A DNA stretch of 64,000 nucleotides from Cytobacillus firmus DS1 (lineage in GTDB: Bacteria; Bacillota; Bacilli; Bacillales; Cytobacillaceae), in the NCBI RefSeq assembly GCF_000565285.1, contig NZ_APVL01000005.1:62001-126000 (forward strand), in the 5' to 3' direction. The notes under the pieces are model-generated. The model saw only the letters and a program-made list of their open reading frames with translations, did not search any database and was not told the DNA's origin. The position numbers and the translations under genes are program-made. Positions 16,362 through 24,545 of this stretch are shown here, in pieces (the stretch's first letter is position 1; each line of letters opens with the position of its first letter).

Positions 16362-18533
16362 ATGGCTGGATTACGAATAAGCGGCTTGGCCACAGGAATG
16401 GACATTGACAGCATCGTCCAGGACATGATACGGGCAAAGCGTGTGCCATATGATAAAATGGCACAGAAAAAGCAGACTTTGGAGTGGAAGCGGGACAGCT
16501 ACAGGGAAATGAATACCCTGCTTTTCTCACTGCGTGAAGAAACCTTAAAAATGCGCTTAAGTACAACCTTTTTGGCGAAGAATGCGACTTCTTCAAATGA
16601 TAATAGAATTACAGCAACTGCAGATTCGACTGCAGGAAATACATCTTATACTTTTAACAAGGTTGATCGCCTGGCGACTGTGGCCACGAATGCAAGTGAA
16701 AATACAATTTCCGGAAGCGGCGGGAAGATCGACACAAAGGCCAGCATTTACTCTTTGCAGGGTAAGTTTTCGGGTGATATAGGCAATTTTAATTGGAAGA
16801 GTACAGATATTGATGGGTTCACAGAAAAAGTCACAATTTCAAGCTCCGGCAAAACGGCAAAGCTTGAAGATTTGTCTGGCGGAACCATTCTAAGTGTTGC
16901 AGATGCGACAATTCAGGTTACGAAGGCAGATGGAACAGCAGGTGATACCTTTGCAGTTACTACCGATCCTGCAGACCTTGCCAATCTGGCTGAAGGCCAG
17001 GTATATGTCAACAAAGACACCGGACAGCTGACATTCGGAAAAGAGATTGCAGCAGGCAGCAGCTTCGAGCTTTCCTATAAATATGTGCAGAAGGAAAGCT
17101 TTACTGCTGGCTCCAGCAATGAGTTCCAGCTGAAGCACCCTGGGATTGACGGAACAGACAATGTTAAAATCACCGTTACGACTTATGAACGAAACGCAGA
17201 TGGCTCCATTAAAAAGGATTCCAGCGGAAAAGCGATAGAATCAGGGAAAACGACGTATACAACTGCAGAATTAGTTGATAATTTAGATGGAACTTTTTCA
17301 AGTACGGATGACAAGATTACTTTGGATGGAGAGACTGGAAAAATTATCTTTACGGACAACCCGGATGAAGGCACAAAAATTGAAGCGGAGTACGGCTACT
17401 CCTATTTCGAATCCAAAATGACATCCCATACCTCAAAAGGACCGGTGGAAGAGAAGTTTAAGTTTAATGCTGGCGATTCATTCGAATCAATCCTAACGAA
17501 AATCTCTAAATCCGACCTTGGTGTGACCGCTTTTTATGATGAATATGCGGATAAAGTCACCGTGACCCGCACAGAAACCGGTGATTACAATGCAAACGTT
17601 TATGATGCAGATGGGGCCTTGGCCACCCGTAATACCGAAATGAACTATATGAATGATCCTTTCTTAAAGAACATTCTGCAGCTTCATGGACGAAATGAAG
17701 CAGGCGGTGAAGATGCCAAGTTTACCATCAATGGTTTGGATACTGGCCGTCATACGAATGATTTTACTCTTAACGGAGTCACTTTTACCCTAAAAGAAAA
17801 GTTTGATGATGCTCCTGTAACCATCGGCACAAGCACTGATACGGAAAAAGTGTTTGAAAACATCAAAGGTTTTATCGATAAATACAATGAAACAATTGAA
17901 AAAATTAATAAGAAAATTGGCGAGGACCGTTACCGTGACTTCACTCCGCTGACCAGCGAGCAAAAAGAAGCGATGAGCGAAAAGGAAGTCGAGCTCTGGG
18001 AGGAAAAAGCCAAAAGCGGACTGCTTCGCCGGGATCAGACATTAATGAATGTGCTTGATAAAATGCGTGTCGACTTCTATGGAGCTGTTGACTTTGAAGG
18101 GGCCGATCAGTTTAAGCAATTGACAACGATCGGAATTACCACAACGAATTTATATAATGTCAACAAGGGAAAACTGGAGATTGATGAGGAAAAATTAAAA
18201 GCGGCTATCAATGAAGACCCTGAAGCAGTTTATCAGATATTTGCAGCAGACGGGGAAACGTCTTCTCAGAAAGGGATAGCCAGGAGACTCAGGGAATCAC
18301 TGACAACGGCTATTCAAAATATTGAAGAGACGGCCGGAAGTGAAACCAAGAGCCAGTATACGATCGGAAAGAACCTAGACGATTTAAACGATCGAATGAC
18401 AAGTTTCGAAAGCAGATTAAAACAATATGAAGATCAATACTACAAACAATTCACGGCTATGGAACAGGCAGTGCAAAAGATGAATCAGCAATCATCATAC
18501 CTGATGCAGCAGCTTGGCATGGGACAACAATAG
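16362..18533 (+). CDS. fliD: filament cap protein FliD
   Basis: FliD (HAP2) forms the pentameric cap that folds flagellin at the tip. The N-terminus LRISGLATGMDIDSIVQDMI followed by WKRDSYREMNTLL and the C-terminal half (ETIEKINKKIGEDRYRDFTP, a helical end with EDQYYKQFTAMEQAVQKMNQ) are typical. At 723 residues it is about 225 longer than B. subtilis FliD. The surplus lies in the external part and includes NGLDTGRHTNDFTLNGVTFT, a flagellin hook-IN type motif. It has a strong GGGAGG site and lies between flaG and fliS. Confidence 0.96.
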   Translation: MAGLRISGLATGMDIDSIVQDMIRAKRVPYDKMAQKKQTLEWKRDSYREMNTLLFSLREETLKMRLSTTFLAKNATSSNDNRITATADSTAGNTSYTFNKVDRLATVATNASENTISGSGGKIDTKASIYSLQGKFSGDIGNFNWKSTDIDGFTEKVTISSSGKTAKLEDLSGGTILSVADATIQVTKADGTAGDTFAVTTDPADLANLAEGQVYVNKDTGQLTFGKEIAAGSSFELSYKYVQKESFTAGSSNEFQLKHPGIDGTDNVKITVTTYERNADGSIKKDSSGKAIESGKTTYTTAELVDNLDGTFSSTDDKITLDGETGKIIFTDNPDEGTKIEAEYGYSYFESKMTSHTSKGPVEEKFKFNAGDSFESILTKISKSDLGVTAFYDEYADKVTVTRTETGDYNANVYDADGALATRNTEMNYMNDPFLKNILQLHGRNEAGGEDAKFTINGLDTGRHTNDFTLNGVTFTLKEKFDDAPVTIGTSTDTEKVFENIKGFIDKYNETIEKINKKIGEDRYRDFTPLTSEQKEAMSEKEVELWEEKAKSGLLRRDQTLMNVLDKMRVDFYGAVDFEGADQFKQLTTIGITTTNLYNVNKGKLEIDEEKLKAAINEDPEAVYQIFAADGETSSQKGIARRLRESLTTAIQNIEETAGSETKSQYTIGKNLDDLNDRMTSFESRLKQYEDQYYKQFTAMEQAVQKMNQQSSYLMQQLGMGQQ

Positions 18534-18554
18534 TAAAGCGGGAGTGAAAAACCA

Positions 18555-18950
18555 TTGGCTATACCTAATCCATATAAAAAGTATAAAGAAAATACAGTGA
18601 CACAAGCTTCTCCTGCCGAATTGACGCTAATGCTCTATAACGGAGCCTTGAAATTTATTAAACTCGCGAAGCAGGGAATTGAAGAGCAGAACATCGAGCT
18701 GAAGAATACCAATATCCAGAAAACACAAAGCATTATCCAGGAGCTCATGGTCACTCTTAATACGGACGTTGAAATATCTAATAATCTAATGAGAATGTAC
18801 GATTTTATGTTCCGCCAGCTGGTCGAAGCCAATGTGAAAAATGATGCAAAACTGCTTGATGAAGTGGAAGGTTTTCTTGTGGAATTCAGGGACACTTGGA
18901 AAGAAATGATTCAGCAAAGCCGTAAAGGCGTACAAAGCGGTCAGGCTTAA
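18555..18950 (+). CDS. fliS: flagellin export chaperone FliS
   Basis: FliS binds the C-terminal core of flagellin in the cytoplasm, stops premature polymerisation and supports export. The 131-residue helical product contains NPYKKYKENTVTQASPAELT and LMLYNGALKFIKLA, the family signature. The start is TTG 18555 with GGGAG upstream; MAIPNPYKKY matches other Bacillus FliS starts. It follows fliD by 21 bp and overlaps fliT by one base. All four flagellins here keep the C-terminal region that FliS recognises. Confidence 0.95.
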   Translation: MAIPNPYKKYKENTVTQASPAELTLMLYNGALKFIKLAKQGIEEQNIELKNTNIQKTQSIIQELMVTLNTDVEISNNLMRMYDFMFRQLVEANVKNDAKLLDEVEGFLVEFRDTWKEMIQQSRKGVQSGQA

Positions 18951-19294
18951 TGGGCATTGTCCAAAATCTGCATCAGCAAACTTCCGAGTTATATAGCCTG
19001 CTGAAGTCAAAGCAAGAAAACCGGGATGATTTAATCAAGAGAATCAATGCTTTGCTGGAAGAGCGACAGCAGACACTCCAGTTGTTTCGGCCTCCTTTTA
19101 CTGAGGATGAAAAACGATTGGCCGAGGAGATTCTAATCTATGATAAAAAAATAAATGTCCTTCTTTCAGACATTATGGGCGAAATAAAGAGAGACATTGT
19201 TGCTTTAAAAGTGAAAAAGCAAAAGCATTCAAGATACGAAAATCCATATAACCTGTCACCGCAGGACGGGATGTTTTTGGATAAGAAAAATTAA
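18950..19294 (+). CDS. fliT: flagellar protein FliT
   Basis: The 114-residue helical protein has the length and position of Bacillus FliT, a chaperone for FliD and partner of the export ATPase. Segments HQQTSELYSLLKSKQENRDD and LLEERQQTLQLFRPPFTEDE are visible, then a basic tail (KVKKQKHSRYENPYN). Its ATG shares a base with the fliS stop codon, so the two are translationally coupled. A strong terminator closes the operon. Confidence 0.85.
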   Translation: MGIVQNLHQQTSELYSLLKSKQENRDDLIKRINALLEERQQTLQLFRPPFTEDEKRLAEEILIYDKKINVLLSDIMGEIKRDIVALKVKKQKHSRYENPYNLSPQDGMFLDKKN

Positions 19295-19302
19295 TGATAA
19301 AA

Positions 19303-19334
19303 CCGGGAGAGTTTCATCGCTCCCGGCCTTTTTT
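19303..19334 (+). terminator. intrinsic terminator after fliT
   Basis: CCGGGAG (19303-19309) pairs with CTCCCGG (19320-19326), followed by CC and six T residues. Confidence 0.92.
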
Positions 19335-19425
19335 ATAGACACAGTAAAGATTGTAAACACTTTGATGGCTGATTTAAGATAATCTAAAATTTCGACAAAA
19401 AATCGTAAATTTTTTCTCAGTTTCA

Positions 19426-19453
19426 GCAGGAGTTTTTAAGGGTAAAATAGAAA
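19426..19453 (+). promoter_or_regulatory. candidate sigma-H promoter for hpf
   Basis: GCAGGAGTT (19426-19434), 12 bp, then ATAGAAA (19447-19453) resembles the sigma-H form RnAGGAWWW-N11-12-RnnGAAT with two deviations. B. subtilis hpf (yvyD) is known to be sigma-H and sigma-B driven. No convincing sigma-B site was seen. Confidence 0.4.
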
Positions 19454-19578
19454 TATAAATACATAGTCTTAATATACTTTTAAGACTATGCATTTCCTTT
19501 TCAGACATTACTGGTGATTTTTACAGTAAAGGCTAATGAAAAGGCTGTCATTGTATAATGAGAAGGAGGAGTTCACGT

Positions 19579-20136
19579 ATGAATTACAACATTCGTGGTG
19601 AAAACATTGAGGTAACTCCAGCAATTAGAGAGTACGTAGAGAAGAAAATTGCGAAGTTAGAAAGGTATTTTACTGAAACTCCTGATGCAAATGTACATGT
19701 AAATTTAAAAACGTATAACAATAACCGTTCTAAAGTGGAAGTAACGATTCCGATGCCGAACCTTGTTCTTCGTGCAGAGGAAGATCATGACGATATGTAT
19801 GCAGCGGTTGATCTGATTATCGATAAATTGGAGCGTCAAATCCGCAAGCATAAAACAAAAGTGAACCGCAAGTTCCGCGAGAAGGGCAATCTGACTGCTG
19901 TGTTTGCAGCGCTGGAAAATGATGCAGAGGCACCTGAACTGGATGAAGAGGATAACGATCTTGAAGTTGTCCGCCAAAAGAGCTTCGATCTGAAGCCGAT
20001 GGACAGTGAAGAGGCAATCCTGCAGATGAACATGCTGGGCCACAGCTTCTACGTGTTCACAAATGCAGAGTCTAATTTAACGAATGTCGTGTACAAGCGT
20101 AAAGACGGCCGCTATGGTCTGATTGAAGCGCAATAA
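19579..20136 (+). CDS. hpf: ribosome hibernation promoting factor, long form
   Basis: HPF pairs 70S ribosomes into inactive 100S dimers in stationary phase. The 185-residue product has the N-terminal ribosome-binding domain (MNYNIRGENIEVTPAIREYV, VNLKTYNNNRSKVEVTIPMP), an acidic linker, and the C-terminal dimerisation domain (SFDLKPMDSEEAILQMNMLG, GHSFYVFTNAESNLTNVVYK, RKDGRYGLIE) that marks the long form. ATG 19579 was chosen with AAGGAGG upstream; the upstream in-frame ATG at 19558 precedes that site. In B. subtilis this gene is next to secA; here about 21 kb separates them. Confidence 0.96.
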   Translation: MNYNIRGENIEVTPAIREYVEKKIAKLERYFTETPDANVHVNLKTYNNNRSKVEVTIPMPNLVLRAEEDHDDMYAAVDLIIDKLERQIRKHKTKVNRKFREKGNLTAVFAALENDAEAPELDEEDNDLEVVRQKSFDLKPMDSEEAILQMNMLGHSFYVFTNAESNLTNVVYKRKDGRYGLIEAQ

Positions 20137-20145
20137 TAAAACGGT

Positions 20146-20178
20146 GAAAACCCCGCTGCTGAGGCGGGGTTTTCGTTT
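20146..20178 (+). terminator. intrinsic terminator after hpf
   Basis: GAAAACCCCGC (20146-20156) pairs perfectly with GCGGGGTTTTC (20164-20174). Confidence 0.9.
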
Positions 20179-20200
20179 GGTGCGGGTTCATTATTGAGCG

Positions 20201-20312
20201 CTATTTGCAGGAATGGGCCTGCTATTTGCAAATTGGCCGTTCTATTTGCAGGTATCAAGCTCTATTTGCGAAAAACGCTTTTCTATTTGCAGGTTTCCAC
20301 GACCTATTTGCA
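20201..20312 (+). repeat. periodic CTATTTGCA array, six copies
   Basis: CTATTTGC(A/G) begins at 20201, 20222, 20242, 20262, 20283 and 20304, so the spacing is 21, 20, 20, 21, 21 bp, close to two helical turns. The intervening 11-12 bases are not conserved. The array fills the space between the hpf terminator and the end of the convergent chemoreceptor gene. A second array of the same motif occurs at 28932-29023 on the opposite strand. Confidence 0.85.
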
Positions 20313-20356
20313 TCGTCCACATCTTCACCTAAAACGATACTGCCAAAAACACCCAT

Positions 20357-22018
20357 CTATACCGTAAACTTCTCCAATTCCCTCTCCATCACACCAGTCA
20401 TTTCCTTCAGCTGCTCCACCTTAACCATAACCTGCTCAAACGCACGAAGTTGCTCCTCTGTAGAAGCGGAGATTTCCTCCGTCCCGGCAGCGGTTTCTTC
20501 AGTTACTGCCGAAATGTTCTCTACAGCGCTAATGACCTGCTGGCTCATATCACTGGAGCTCTTCATATCTTCAACTAATTTTTCCAAATGGCTGTGAATG
20601 CCGGAAACATGCTTAGAAATAGATTCAAAGACCTGTTCTGTGTCGCTCATTGACTGGGATTGCTCTTTTGACAGGGCATGTCCCTGCTCGGTGGCATTGT
20701 AAATATTGCTGATGCCATTTTGGATGTTGCTGACCATTGAGGCAATCAGATCGGTTGCTTTGGAAGAGGAATCAGCAAGCTTCCGGACTTCTTCTGCCAC
20801 AACCGCAAATCCTTTACCGGCTTCACCGGCACGGGCTGCTTCAATCGCTGCGTTCAATGCCAGCAGATTGGTTTGATCCGCAATATCTTTTACCGTGTTA
20901 GCTGCCCCTTCAATTTCCTTGGTGAACTGGGCAAATTCACTGACTGAATTTCTAATATGGTTAGATGAACTTGAGATCTCGTCCGCAAGCTTCATTTGTT
21001 TTTCTAAGGACACCCGTCCTTGATGAACAGAATCTAATGCCTGGGTGCTTTGCACAGCACTCTCGGCACTCGACTGATGGACCGCTGAAAATTGTTCACC
21101 CATTACGCTCATTAACTCGGCGGTTGCCTGAACATCTTCAGAAATGGCCTGGCTGCCTCTCGCCAATTCATCTGTTGAAACGGCCACCTGGCTGCTGCTT
21201 TCATTTAAGCTGTGCATATAGGAAGCCACATCCTCGGCAAATCCTTTTACATTTTGGCTGACTTCTTCAATGGATTGTACGGTTCCTTTCAGGTTCACAA
21301 CCATTTTCGAAAAAGCTTCCGTTAGTTTATCCACTTCATAGCGGCTGCTTTCTTTGAAAGTAAACTGTGATAAGTCTGCTGTTAAATCGCCCTCTGAAAT
21401 TTTCTCTGCTTTTTCCACAATTGCATTGATTGGCTTTGTAATTCTTCGGGCAGCCATCCATGAGAATACAGCCGATAAAAGGATAAGCAGTACACTTCCT
21501 ATAAGGGAGGAATTTGTGATAAAGGCGATTTTCTGGCTGGTTTGCTGAAGAATGCCTTCATACCATTCATTTGTGCGCTTCTTTAAAAGGTGCATATCAT
21601 TTAATATGCCGGAAATCCGTATGCTCTGGCGCTTGATTTCCGCTTTGTTTTCCTTGTTGAAGGCTTCAGTTGAAACTTTCGAGAGCTCTGCATACTTTCC
21701 TTCAATGCTGACGATGATCTTTTTGTGTTCTGGAACTGTGGCAACCGAAGAGAGGGAAGCCAGGTTTTCCTGAACTTCTGTCATCATGGTCAGTGCCTCG
21801 TCCTTGTTGGCATCACTGGAATTATAGGTATAATTGGCAAGAGACTGGCTTGTCACCACCAGGCTTTGCTCCAGGTCCTTCACTTTCAGTAGAAGTTCCA
21901 CATCATCTTTAGCGGAGCTTTGAATGTTTAATGTCTGGTATATGATAAAGCCAATCATGCTGACCGAGAGTGCGAGCGGGATCAGCGTGACAATAATGAG
22001 GCGTTTTCGTAATGTCAT
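20357..22018 (-). CDS. methyl-accepting chemotaxis protein
   Basis: A 553-residue transmembrane chemoreceptor that would control CheA. It has TM1 at ~8-28, an extracytoplasmic helical sensor (~30-165, four-helix-bundle type), TM2 at ~168-188, a HAMP domain ([20 protein letters not shown]) and a signalling domain whose tip reads [20 protein letters not shown] then [20 protein letters not shown]. Methylation-helix segments such as [18 protein letters not shown] follow. The upstream gene 13 bp away encodes a BMP-type binding lipoprotein, so ligand may be presented by that protein rather than bound directly. AAGGAG lies before ATG 22018. It is driven from the sigma-D promoter at 23043-23068. Confidence 0.96.
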   Translation of the reverse strand: MTLRKRLIIVTLIPLALSVSMIGFIIYQTLNIQSSAKDDVELLLKVKDLEQSLVVTSQSLANYTYNSSDANKDEALTMMTEVQENLASLSSVATVPEHKKIIVSIEGKYAELSKVSTEAFNKENKAEIKRQSIRISGILNDMHLLKKRTNEWYEGILQQTSQKIAFITNSSLIGSVLLILLSAVFSWMAARRITKPINAIVEKAEKISEGDLTADLSQFTFKESSRYEVDKLTEAFSKMVVNLKGTVQSIEEVSQNVKGFAEDVASYMHSLNESSSQVAVSTDELARGSQAISEDVQATAELMSVMGEQFSAVHQSSAESAVQSTQALDSVHQGRVSLEKQMKLADEISSSSNHIRNSVSEFAQFTKEIEGAANTVKDIADQTNLLALNAAIEAARAGEAGKGFAVVAEEVRKLADSSSKATDLIASMVSNIQNGISNIYNATEQGHALSKEQSQSMSDTEQVFESISKHVSGIHSHLEKLVEDMKSSSDMSQQVISAVENISAVTEETAAGTEEISASTEEQLRAFEQVMVKVEQLKEMTGVMERELEKFTV

Positions 22019-22031
22019 CTTGGAAGCTCCT

Positions 22032-23006
22032 TTATTCAGCTTTTACTGTGATTTTTCCACCGATTATGTCTTCGGTTGCTTTTTTCAATGCGGCTTTCTG
22101 TTCCTCTGTTAAGGAAATTACACGGATTTCAGAAAGGCCGACACCGTTTTCGGCCAGTCCCCATTCATAGGAGGAAGCTTCGATTTTCCCGTTTTCCGTC
22201 AATTCCTTCGCCAGGTTAAAAACAGCAATGTCGATGTTTTTGACCATCGACGTGGCAACAGCTTTTTCTGCAACAAAATACTGATCGGAATCGACACCGC
22301 CGGCAAGCACGCCTTTTTCTTCGGCTTTCTTCAGTGCGCCAAAGCCGGTGAATCCGGCAGCGGGGTAGATAAAATCTGCACCTGCAGCAATTTGTTTTTC
22401 AGCGATTTTTTCACCGAGTGCGGCATCTCCAAAATTTCCAGCGTATTCTGTTAATACTTCAATTTTCGGATTGAAGTGCTTGGCTCCTTGAATAAATCCA
22501 TTTTTAAAGTGGTGGATGACAGGAACATCAACGCCGCCGATAAAACCCAATTTACCTGTTTTGCTTGTCATGGCAGCGAGCATTCCGACAAGGAAGCTGC
22601 CTTCATGCTCCTTAAACGTAAGTGAAACAACATTATCAAGCTCGGATACTGCATCAATCAGCAAAAATTGCTTATCAGGATATTTCTCCGCTGTTTTTTC
22701 AAGTGCTTCCTGTGCTGTAAAGCCGAGTCCGATGATCAGGTCATGATCATCTTTGACCAGCTCTTCAAGCGGCTTTTCAAAATTCCCGTCAGGCGCTTCT
22801 TTGTAATCAAACAGAATGCCCAGCTCATCACGGGCTTTTTCCAGGCCCCGGAAGGCAGAGTCGTTAAAAGACTCATCTCCAAGTCCAGTGTCCGATAAGA
22901 GAATGCCAATTTTATATTCTTTATGCTGGTTTGTGCTTTGTTCAGAAGCAGAGCAGGCTGCCAAAAGCAAGCTGAACATCAGCAGGAAGGGTAGTAGTTT
23001 TTTCAA
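22032..23006 (-). CDS. BMP family substrate-binding lipoprotein
   Basis: The product has a lipoprotein signal ([18 protein letters not shown], lipid-modified Cys18) and the basic membrane protein fold: [58 protein letters not shown] and [19 protein letters not shown] proteins usually bind nucleosides for an ABC importer; no permease or ATPase lies nearby. TTG 23006 was chosen because GGAGGT ends 5 nt upstream; the in-frame ATG 23027 precedes that site and would put a charged stretch before the signal. Co-transcription with a chemoreceptor under sigma-D points to a sensing role. The ligand is unknown. Confidence 0.92.
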   Translation of the reverse strand: MKKLLPFLLMFSLLLAACSASEQSTNQHKEYKIGILLSDTGLGDESFNDSAFRGLEKARDELGILFDYKEAPDGNFEKPLEELVKDDHDLIIGLGFTAQEALEKTAEKYPDKQFLLIDAVSELDNVVSLTFKEHEGSFLVGMLAAMTSKTGKLGFIGGVDVPVIHHFKNGFIQGAKHFNPKIEVLTEYAGNFGDAALGEKIAEKQIAAGADFIYPAAGFTGFGALKKAEEKGVLAGGVDSDQYFVAEKAVATSMVKNIDIAVFNLAKELTENGKIEASSYEWGLAENGVGLSEIRVISLTEEQKAALKKATEDIIGGKITVKAE

Positions 23007-23042
23007 GGTAGACCTCCATGTTGTCATATATTTCCTTACCTA

Positions 23043-23068
23043 TTATCGGCAAAAAAGATGAGATTTTA
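23043..23068 (-). promoter_or_regulatory. sigma-D promoter of the BMP-chemoreceptor operon
   Basis: On the minus strand TAAA (23068-23065), 14 bp, GCCGATAA (23050-23043), 37 bp before the TTG start. Confidence 0.78.
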
Positions 23069-23105
23069 AGTCTGAAGTCAGACCTCGCGATGAAAAGTTG
23101 GCAAA

Positions 23106-23133
23106 ATAAAAAAGCCTGCATATTCACAGGCTT
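23106..23133 (-). terminator. intrinsic terminator after the ykvA-like gene
   Basis: On the minus strand AAGCCTG (23133-23127) pairs with CAGGCTT (23118-23112), followed by a T run. Confidence 0.85.
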
Positions 23134-23141
23134 CAAAAGCA

Positions 23142-23420
23142 TCATTCCTCCAGCACCTTATATTTCTCTTTCAATGACTCCGGAGCCATTTTCACCATCT
23201 GCTGAAGGACAAACGATGTAATCACAATATCATCCGTAAAGCCGAAGATCGACAGGAAGTCTGGCACAAGGTCGAGCGGCAGAAGGATATATAGGAGGCC
23301 GGCCGCAATAGGGAAGAGCTTTTTACCGGCCGATACCTCCCGTGAGAGAAAATAATCCTTCAGAAAGGGCAGGAACTTCCAAAATTTAAATATAAATTTG
23401 ATGCGTTTTAGAAACTTCAT
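23142..23420 (-). CDS. YkvA family protein (DUF1232)
   Basis: A 92-residue protein with the DUF1232 core: AAGLLYILLPLDLVPDFLSI and FGFTDDIVITSFVLQQMVK, forming one or two membrane-associated helices. The N-terminus is basic (MKFLKRIKFIFKFWKF). ATG 23420 was chosen with AAGGTG 6 nt upstream; the GTG at 23429 lies within that site. The family is widespread in bacteria with no established function. It is monocistronic with its own terminator. Confidence 0.85.
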   Translation of the reverse strand: MKFLKRIKFIFKFWKFLPFLKDYFLSREVSAGKKLFPIAAGLLYILLPLDLVPDFLSIFGFTDDIVITSFVLQQMVKMAPESLKEKYKVLEE

Positions 23421-23656
23421 TTCGCTCACCTTTTTCTAGTTCATTCGCTGAATGGGAGCTGTCACCTGAATACGCGGCGGGTTTTTCACCTCAAGTGTGG
23501 CAGCTGATAGATAGCTTGTTTCAAGTATGCTTCAAAAAGTAAATAGAATTAGCCACTTTTGCAAAGTGTTCAATTAGGTATGAATCTCCTCTTTTTGTAA
23601 TTTTATATTGAGTAAGAGGGGATATGTTACACTCGTTTCTTCCTCCTTAGGATTGG

Positions 23657-24046
23657 TTATCGGATTATCGTGATTTTATCCAGGTCGGCACTTTTGACGC
23701 CTTCGTTAAAAATCAGTCTTGTTTTGAATTGAAAAATCCGGTCAGGTGCAGAGCAGGGAATGTTTTCAGGCAGCTGGAAGTTAAAGTCCATTTTATTGGT
23801 TTCTTCTGATTCAATGACCTTGGTGGATAGAATGGTCGATGTGCCGATCACTTCCTCCTTTTCATTTTCAGGCGACGCCATGACCAGGTCACACTCAATC
23901 CGCTTAATCTGCTGTTCAATGGTTCCTCCTTCAATCAGGAAGATTCCGCTCACATTTTCTCCCGGCGTATATTGAAGCTTTGGCAGCTGCAGATCAATTT
24001 TCGCAGAGCCTATTCCAAGCATTGACATGTATTTTCGTAAAATCAA
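23657..24046 (-). CDS. Spo0M-like protein, half length
   Basis: The product carries the N-terminal part of Spo0M, an arrestin-fold sporulation-control protein: SMLGIGSAKIDLQLPKLQYT, then PGENVSGIFLIEGGTIEQQI and FQFKTRLIFNEGVKSADLDK. Only ~129 residues are present against about 258 in B. subtilis Spo0M, so one of the two beta-sandwich lobes is missing. TTG 24046 (or TTG 24049) fits AGGAGA just upstream; an in-frame ATG at 24142 would add 32 unrelated residues. It is the first gene downstream of a manganese riboswitch, with a dispersed repeat in between. It may be a decayed or shortened gene. Confidence 0.7.
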   Translation of the reverse strand: MILRKYMSMLGIGSAKIDLQLPKLQYTPGENVSGIFLIEGGTIEQQIKRIECDLVMASPENEKEEVIGTSTILSTKVIESEETNKMDFNFQLPENIPCSAPDRIFQFKTRLIFNEGVKSADLDKITIIR

Positions 24047-24217
24047 CAAAGATCTCTCCTCTAATTTTATAGGGGGGAGCTTTTCGCTCACACCAAGTTT
24101 TGCTGTTTCCTTCTTTACGTGCAAATAATGATAAAGTTTCAAGCAATTTTCCTTCTACCTATTCCTCCATTTTATGAAGTAAAACATGCGTGGTGCGGGC
24201 CTGTATACTAGGAAATG

Positions 24218-24332
24218 CGGAGGTGCCTTGCTCACCCCCGACAAGCATAAGACGAGCCTTCCGGGAAGGCGTCCTTTGCCTTACTGGGAGGATTGGCTTA
24301 TGACCTCGAGGGGGTAGGCACCGGAGCTGGAC
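24218..24332. repeat. dispersed palindromic repeat of a second family
   Basis: A long imperfect hairpin: GGTGCC/GGCACC ends, ACCCCC/GGGGGT, CATAAG/CTTATG, and a tip GCCTTCC/GGGAAGGC. On the minus strand it begins GTCCAGCTCCGGTGCC, a form I recall as recurrent between genes in many Bacillus genomes. It separates the riboswitch terminators from the Spo0M-like gene. Confidence 0.75.
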
Positions 24333-24364
24333 AAAAAGGGCCTTTACCGCGGTGGTAAAGGCCC
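24333..24364 (-). terminator. second terminator downstream of the riboswitch
   Basis: On the minus strand GGGCCTTTACC (24364-24354) pairs with GGTAAAGGCCC (24348-24338), followed by five T. It reuses the CCTTTACC/GGTAAAGG core of the riboswitch switching helix. Confidence 0.85.
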
Positions 24365-24370
24365 ATAAAT

Positions 24371-24488
24371 AAAGACCTCTACCATATTTGGTAAAGGTCT
24401 TGCTAACAATTGTTGTAATTGCCAACAAAGCCGAGAGCGTGTGCTCCGTAATGACGACTCTGCTGTAAAAGCTACTCCCCTTTAGGAG
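24371..24488 (-). ncRNA. yybP-ykoY manganese riboswitch with terminator
   Basis: Read on the minus strand, the segment carries the landmarks of the yybP-ykoY aptamer: AAAGGGGAGTAGC near 24483, GTCGTCATTACGG, a TTGTTGGCAA arm, and GCAAGACCTTTACC near 24402. P1 pairs TAAAGG (24484-24479) with CCTTTA (24397-24392). The 3' P1 strand is also part of a 12-bp hairpin, AAGACCTTTACC (24401-24390) with GGTAGAGGTCTT (24383-24372), followed by TTTATTT. The two are mutually exclusive, so manganese binding should prevent termination (an ON switch). Family assignment is by recalled consensus, not a covariance search. Confidence 0.82.
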
Positions 24489-24510
24489 AAACTATTTAAT
24501 TTATAGTTAT

Positions 24511-24539
24511 ATCATATTGGATTCTAAATTCGCTGTCAA
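24511..24539 (-). promoter_or_regulatory. sigma-A promoter of the manganese riboswitch
   Basis: On the minus strand TTGACA (24539-24534), a 17-bp spacer and TATGAT (24516-24511). This fixes the direction of the riboswitch transcript. Confidence 0.85.
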
Positions 24540-24545
24540 TCATTT

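Noticed and set aside
20201..20312. CRISPR-like array
   Set aside because: The repeat is only 9 bp and the spacing 11-12 bp, far below CRISPR repeat and spacer lengths, and no cas genes are near.
24218..24332. Signal recognition particle RNA or 6S RNA
   Set aside because: The segment is strongly folded, but it lacks the conserved SRP apical loop and 6S bubble sequences and looks like a recurrent intergenic repeat.
24159..24428. Minus-strand open frame of 89 codons
   Set aside because: It runs through the riboswitch terminators and the dispersed repeat; the sequence is explained by RNA structure.
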